From Microbacteriaceae bacterium (GTDB taxonomy: Bacteria; Actinomycetota; Actinomycetes; Actinomycetales; Microbacteriaceae): a stretch of 10,560 nt of DNA. The translations under genes were made by a program, and so were the position numbers. The stretch spans positions 1 through 10,560 of the forward strand of contig CANGCU010000033.1 of NCBI GenBank assembly GCA_947452355.1. The letters run 5' to 3'. The notes beneath the pieces are model-generated. The model did no database searches and was not told where the DNA came from. It saw only the letters and a program-made list of their open reading frames with translations. The stretch's first letter is position 1. The number at the start of each line of letters is the position of its first letter. Below, piece by piece: positions 7,212-10,560 of this stretch.

Positions 7212-7877
7212 ATGGAGATAGTTCGCGTCGTAGACCTTTCCCGAGAAATCACGGATCAGACGGTTGTGTACCCCGGAGACCCCGTCCCCCACATCACGCA
7301 ACACGCGACGATCGCGAAGGACGGGTTCAACCTCGTGTCCGTCCAGATGGGGAGCCAGTCCGGCACACACGTCGACGCGCCGTTCCACTTCGACGACGCA
7401 ACCTCGACAATCGACAAGATTCCACTCGACCGTTTCGTTGGGAGGGGGGTCATCCTTCACTGTGACGGCGTCGGTGCACGCGAACGAATCACGCTCGATT
7501 CCGTGCGAACCGATGCCGAATCTGCGCGCGCGGGTGACATCGTCCTCGTCCACACGGGCTGGGCGCGGCATTACGGTGGCCCGTCGTATTTTGACAACCC
7601 GTTCCTCGATGCGGGACTGGTCTCGTTCCTTCTCGAGCGCGGAGTCCGGACAATTGGCCTCGATGCGCTCAACATCGACGAAACGCCGGACGATGCTCAC
7701 CCGGGCGAAGGCTTTCCCGCTCATCACCTCATCGCGACGGCGGACGGAATCATCAGCGAAAACCTGTGCAACCTTGAATCCATCGATTTTGCCGAACCAC
7801 TTATTTCCCTCTTGCCGATGAAGTTCGTCGGAATCGACGGCGCACCCGTTCGCGCCGTGGCGATGGAAGTTCGCTAA
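7212..7877 (+). CDS. Cyclase-family metal-dependent hydrolase (kynurenine formamidase/isatin hydrolase superfamily)
   Basis: A 221-residue soluble protein of the superfamily that includes kynurenine formamidase and isatin hydrolase, which hydrolyse amide or lactam bonds with a bound divalent metal. The hallmark G-T-H-V-D-A-P-F-H-F lies at 51-60 (H53, D55, H59). Other family blocks are the early V-V-Y-P-G-D-P (18-24), H-T-G-W (114-117), P-A-H-H (169-172) and S-E-N-L-x-N-L (182-188). Most relatives have a His two places before the G of the motif (H-x-G-T-H-x-D); here it is Q49. No Shine-Dalgarno sequence precedes the ATG; the upstream bases are T-rich (7203-7211), so the mRNA may be leaderless or start near 7187 from a weak extended -10 (TGCTATTCC, 7172-7180). 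It is divergent from the permease operon and followed after 2 bp by the XRE-cupin gene. Substrate unknown. Confidence 0.88.
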   Translation: MEIVRVVDLSREITDQTVVYPGDPVPHITQHATIAKDGFNLVSVQMGSQSGTHVDAPFHFDDATSTIDKIPLDRFVGRGVILHCDGVGARERITLDSVRTDAESARAGDIVLVHTGWARHYGGPSYFDNPFLDAGLVSFLLERGVRTIGLDALNIDETPDDAHPGEGFPAHHLIATADGIISENLCNLESIDFAEPLISLLPMKFVGIDGAPVRAVAMEVR

Positions 7878-7879
7878 CG

Positions 7880-8464
7880 ATGGCCGGAATCATCCGTCGT
7901 ACGGCGAAACAGGTGAACGACAAAGCGCTTCCGATTGGCGGGCGCATTCGAGCCACGCGTCTCGCGCGCGGGCTCACGCTCGGACAGGTCGCCGCGGCCG
8001 CGGGACTCACCGAAGGGTTCGTGAGCAAGCTGGAACGCGATCAGGTGTCGCCGTCCGTTGCATCGCTCGTGTCGGTGTGTGAGGCTCTGGGACTCCGTGT
8101 CGGTGAGCTGTTTGAGCCACCGACGAGCGCCATCGTGCGTGCCGGCGAGGGCGCGAAAATCAACTGGGGTGGCATCAACGCTCGCGAATACCTGCTGTCG
8201 CCGGGTTCTCAGGCCCACATCGAGGTTTTGCACTCCATCGTCGAACCGAAAGGTTCGGGTGGTGACGAGCTGTACGCGCTCGACACCGAAATCGAATTTG
8301 TCTACGTGCTCAAGGGACAGTTCGACATCGTGTTGGGGCCGTCTACCCACCACCTCACCGTCGGCGATGCCATGACCTTTCGCGGACGTGAACCCCACAC
8401 CTGGCGCAATCCGTCGACAACGGACATCGCCGAGGTGTTGTGGGTTTTGTCCCCCGCGCCCTAG
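7880..8464 (+). CDS. XRE-family transcriptional regulator with C-terminal cupin domain
   Basis: A 194-residue one-component regulator. An XRE-type helix-turn-helix occupies about residues 19-75 (I-G-G-R-I-R-A-T-R at the start, then Q-V-A-A-A-A-G-L-T-E-G-F-V-S-K-L-E-R, the usual HTH core). A cupin_2 domain follows at about 110-190, with E-I-E-F-V-Y-V-L-K-G, L-T-V-G-D-A-M-T-F and E-P-H-T-W-R-N. This architecture is shared with regulators of small-molecule catabolism such as PuuR of the putrescine pathway; the cupin is expected to bind the effector. It starts 2 bp after the cyclase stop, with GGAAG in the end of that gene as ribosome binding site, so the pair form one operon. The neighbouring palindrome at 7185-7199 is its obvious candidate site. 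Whether it represses or activates is unknown. Its TAG stop overlaps the stop of the opposing RND gene. Confidence 0.93.
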   Translation: MAGIIRRTAKQVNDKALPIGGRIRATRLARGLTLGQVAAAAGLTEGFVSKLERDQVSPSVASLVSVCEALGLRVGELFEPPTSAIVRAGEGAKINWGGINAREYLLSPGSQAHIEVLHSIVEPKGSGGDELYALDTEIEFVYVLKGQFDIVLGPSTHHLTVGDAMTFRGREPHTWRNPSTTDIAEVLWVLSPAP

Positions 8465-10560
8465 GCCTTTCGTGCGCGGCGTACCGCGCGACGCTCTTTC
8501 GCGCCTTCGACCAGCGAATACAGCGCCGGCAGAACGACGAGCGTGAGGATTGTCGATGACAACAGTCCACCGATGACCACGATCGCGAGCGGTTGCGAGA
8601 TGAAACCTCCGCCGCTTCCGGTGATTCCGGTCGCCAGTGGCGTCAGCGCGAACACGGTTGCCAGTGCCGTCATGAGGACCGGGCGAACACGTCGACTCGT
8701 TCCATCCAGCAACGCGTCGACAACCGTCTGACCGCGTTCTCGATATTGATTGACCAGGTCGATGAGAACGATCGCGTTGGTAACGACGATTCCCACGAGC
8801 ATAAGCAAACCGATGAGCGACGAAATTCCGAGCGGGATTCCCGACACGATCTGAAGACCAATCGCGCCAGTAGCAGCAAACGGGATTGAGACGAGCAACA
8901 GCAACGGCTGACGCAACGACCTGAACGTTGCCACCATCACGACGTACACGATGAGGATTGCGGCCAGAAGCGCGAGCCCGAGTTGCTGGAATGACTCGAT
9001 CTGGTCCTGAGATACACCACCGATGGTCGCGGTCGTTCCCGACGGAAGTGTGACCGAGTCGAGTGCGGTAGTGACCGCTGCGGTCGACGCACTGAGGTTG
9101 TCAGACGAAGGCGTAACCGAAACGGTCGAGGACAGCACACCACGTTCGGTCGTCCGCGATGCGGCGGTTTCGCTGATCCCAATTGTCGCGACCTTCGACA
9201 GGCGAACCTTGGTACCAAGGGGCGTCGCCAACTTGTAGGACGTCAATTCCGACAGCGTCTGGGGTGCGTTCTTTGTCTCGATGACCAGGTCCATCGTCAC
9301 GTCGTCAATAACGACCTGTCCGATTGCGCTCGGTGCAATAAGTCCTGCAAGTGTTCGACCGATGAGAACTTCGGAAAGCGCGTTCTCGGCCGCAGCCTTT
9401 CGCTTGATTTCAACCGAGATGAACTGTTGCTTCTCATCGAGCGACGTCGTCACATTGTCGGCCGACTTCGTGGCGGTGACGGCCTGCGCGATGTTCGCCG
9501 TCACGGTGTTGAGGGTGTCTTCTGACGGAGCCTTGACGGTAATGTCGATGGTTCCCGACCCGAAAGCGCCACCCTGCGCGGACACGATGGTTCCGGTGTC
9601 CGTAATCGTCGCGAGATCGCGGGTGACCTCAGCACGCACCGGTTCGGCCGGAACGGTGTCCGAAATCGAAATCTGATACGTGATGTCCCCGGCCGAGCCA
9701 TTGAATGCTGCGAACGAGTTTCCACCGCCGATTGACGTTTGAACCGTTTCGATTCCGGGGATGTCGAGGAGCTTCTTTTCGACGTTTTCTGCGACAGCAG
9801 CTCGGTCCATGAGCGTGAGCCCGGCCGGCGTCGAGTGGCGAAGGGTCATCGTCGATTGGCCACTGCCGCCGACGAAGTTCGTCTTCAGCAGTGGTGCGAG
9901 AGCGAGAGTTCCACCCAGAGTGAGAATCGCAATGAGGATGGTTGCGAGCGGGTGAAGGATGGTCCAACGGACAATCGGTCGGTAACCGCGCTGCAAGACA
10001 TCGCTGCCCTCGGGCTTCGCCGCGCGCTTCGCACGCTTGCCCGAACCGGCAAGGAACCAGTAGGACAGCACGGGGACAATCGTCAGTGAAACGAAAAGCG
10101 ACGACAGAAGCGCGAGCGTGACGGTGACGGCAAACGGCTTGAACAATTCACCGGACAGTCCGCTGACGAATGCTAGGGGAAGGAAGACGGCGACCGTCGT
10201 GATGGTCGACGCGGTCACCGCGGTAGCAACTTCTTTCACGCCGGTGCGAATTGCCGTCATGCGGTCCTCACCCAACGACAGGTGACGCTTGATGTTTTCC
10301 ACAACAACGATCGAGTCATCGACCACTCGCCCGATCGAAATCGTGACCGCACCAATCGTGAGCAGATTAAGGCTGAAGTTGCTCGCCCACATTCCAATGA
10401 ACGTCAGCAGGAGCGACGTCGGAATCGAGACCGCGGTGACGAGCGTCGATCGAATCGACAACAGGAAGATGAGGATGATGATGACGGCGAAGCCGAGACC
10501 CAAGAGCCCCTCGGTTGTCAGGGATTCGATGCTCGTCTCGATAAAAGGAGCCTGGTCGAA
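8461..10560 (-). CDS. RND-family (HAE-type) efflux transporter permease, 5' partial
   Basis: The C-terminal 699 residues of a roughly 1,050-residue proton-driven RND exporter in the cytoplasmic membrane. The frame is open to the window edge (F-D-Q-A-P-F-I-E-T-S-I...), so the TTG at 10503 is not the start. The visible part begins just before transmembrane helix 2, passes the proton-relay helix 4 with V-V-D-D-S-I-V-V-V-E-N (the two Asp at 10315-10320), includes the second large extracytoplasmic domain, and ends with helices 8-12 and a short basic tail. The helix-10 block reads G-I-V-V-T-N-A-I-V-L-I-D-L, with Thr where AcrB has its essential Lys, as in the Gram-positive SwrC/YerP-like branch. 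No membrane-fusion or outer-membrane partner is in view. The substrate could be drugs, lipids or surfactants. The gene converges on the regulator, sharing CTAG at its stop. Confidence 0.92.
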   Translation of the reverse strand, partial: FDQAPFIETSIESLTTEGLLGLGFAVIIILIFLLSIRSTLVTAVSIPTSLLLTFIGMWASNFSLNLLTIGAVTISIGRVVDDSIVVVENIKRHLSLGEDRMTAIRTGVKEVATAVTASTITTVAVFLPLAFVSGLSGELFKPFAVTVTLALLSSLFVSLTIVPVLSYWFLAGSGKRAKRAAKPEGSDVLQRGYRPIVRWTILHPLATILIAILTLGGTLALAPLLKTNFVGGSGQSTMTLRHSTPAGLTLMDRAAVAENVEKKLLDIPGIETVQTSIGGGNSFAAFNGSAGDITYQISISDTVPAEPVRAEVTRDLATITDTGTIVSAQGGAFGSGTIDITVKAPSEDTLNTVTANIAQAVTATKSADNVTTSLDEKQQFISVEIKRKAAAENALSEVLIGRTLAGLIAPSAIGQVVIDDVTMDLVIETKNAPQTLSELTSYKLATPLGTKVRLSKVATIGISETAASRTTERGVLSSTVSVTPSSDNLSASTAAVTTALDSVTLPSGTTATIGGVSQDQIESFQQLGLALLAAILIVYVVMVATFRSLRQPLLLLVSIPFAATGAIGLQIVSGIPLGISSLIGLLMLVGIVVTNAIVLIDLVNQYRERGQTVVDALLDGTSRRVRPVLMTALATVFALTPLATGITGSGGGFISQPLAIVVIGGLLSSTILTLVVLPALYSLVEGAKERRAVRRARKA

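Noticed and set aside
10501..10503. TTG at 10503 as the start of the RND gene
   Set aside because: The frame continues open to the window edge and the upstream codons match the family sequence before helix 2. The true start is outside the window.

Overview
The window looks like ordinary chromosome of a high-GC Gram-positive bacterium (Actinomycetota, possibly a Microbacteriaceae relative). This is judged by eye from G/C-rich third positions, GTG starts, tight gene packing, and the short-type CysE next to CysK. The taxon call is inference. I see no rRNA, tRNA, CRISPR, insertion sequence or phage gene. No stretch over 300 bases lacks a gene; the only gaps of note are 4186-4276 and 7132-7211.

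Layout. (1) 2-1618 (+): 3' part of a polytopic membrane sensor histidine kinase, running in from the left edge, followed after 26 bp by a thioredoxin (1645-2034). (2) 4185-1997 (-): cysK, cysE and a PlsC-type acyltransferase, packed without gaps as one operon. Its last gene converges on the thioredoxin and overlaps it tail to tail by 38 bp. (3) 7131-4277 (-): NCS1-type nucleobase/heterocycle permease, agmatinase-family ureohydrolase and a small SnoaL/NTF2-like protein, also tightly packed. (4) 7212-8464 (+): a metal-dependent cyclase/hydrolase of the kynurenine formamidase superfamily and an XRE-cupin regulator, divergent from group 3. (5) 10560-8461 (-): C-terminal two-thirds of an RND (HAE-type) efflux pump running off the right edge; its stop codon shares a CTAG with the stop of the regulator.

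How the genes fit. CysE makes O-acetylserine and CysK turns it with sulfide into cysteine; PlsC is translationally coupled behind them. Groups 3 and 4 form the most interesting unit: a transporter, a C-N hydrolase for guanidino compounds, a ring-opening/amide hydrolase, a small SnoaL-fold protein and a ligand-sensing regulator. They are arranged around an 80-bp intergenic region with a 15-bp perfect inverted repeat that overlaps a plausible permease promoter. I infer a regulated uptake and catabolism module for a nitrogen-rich (perhaps cyclic guanidino) compound. The families are clear; the substrate is not.
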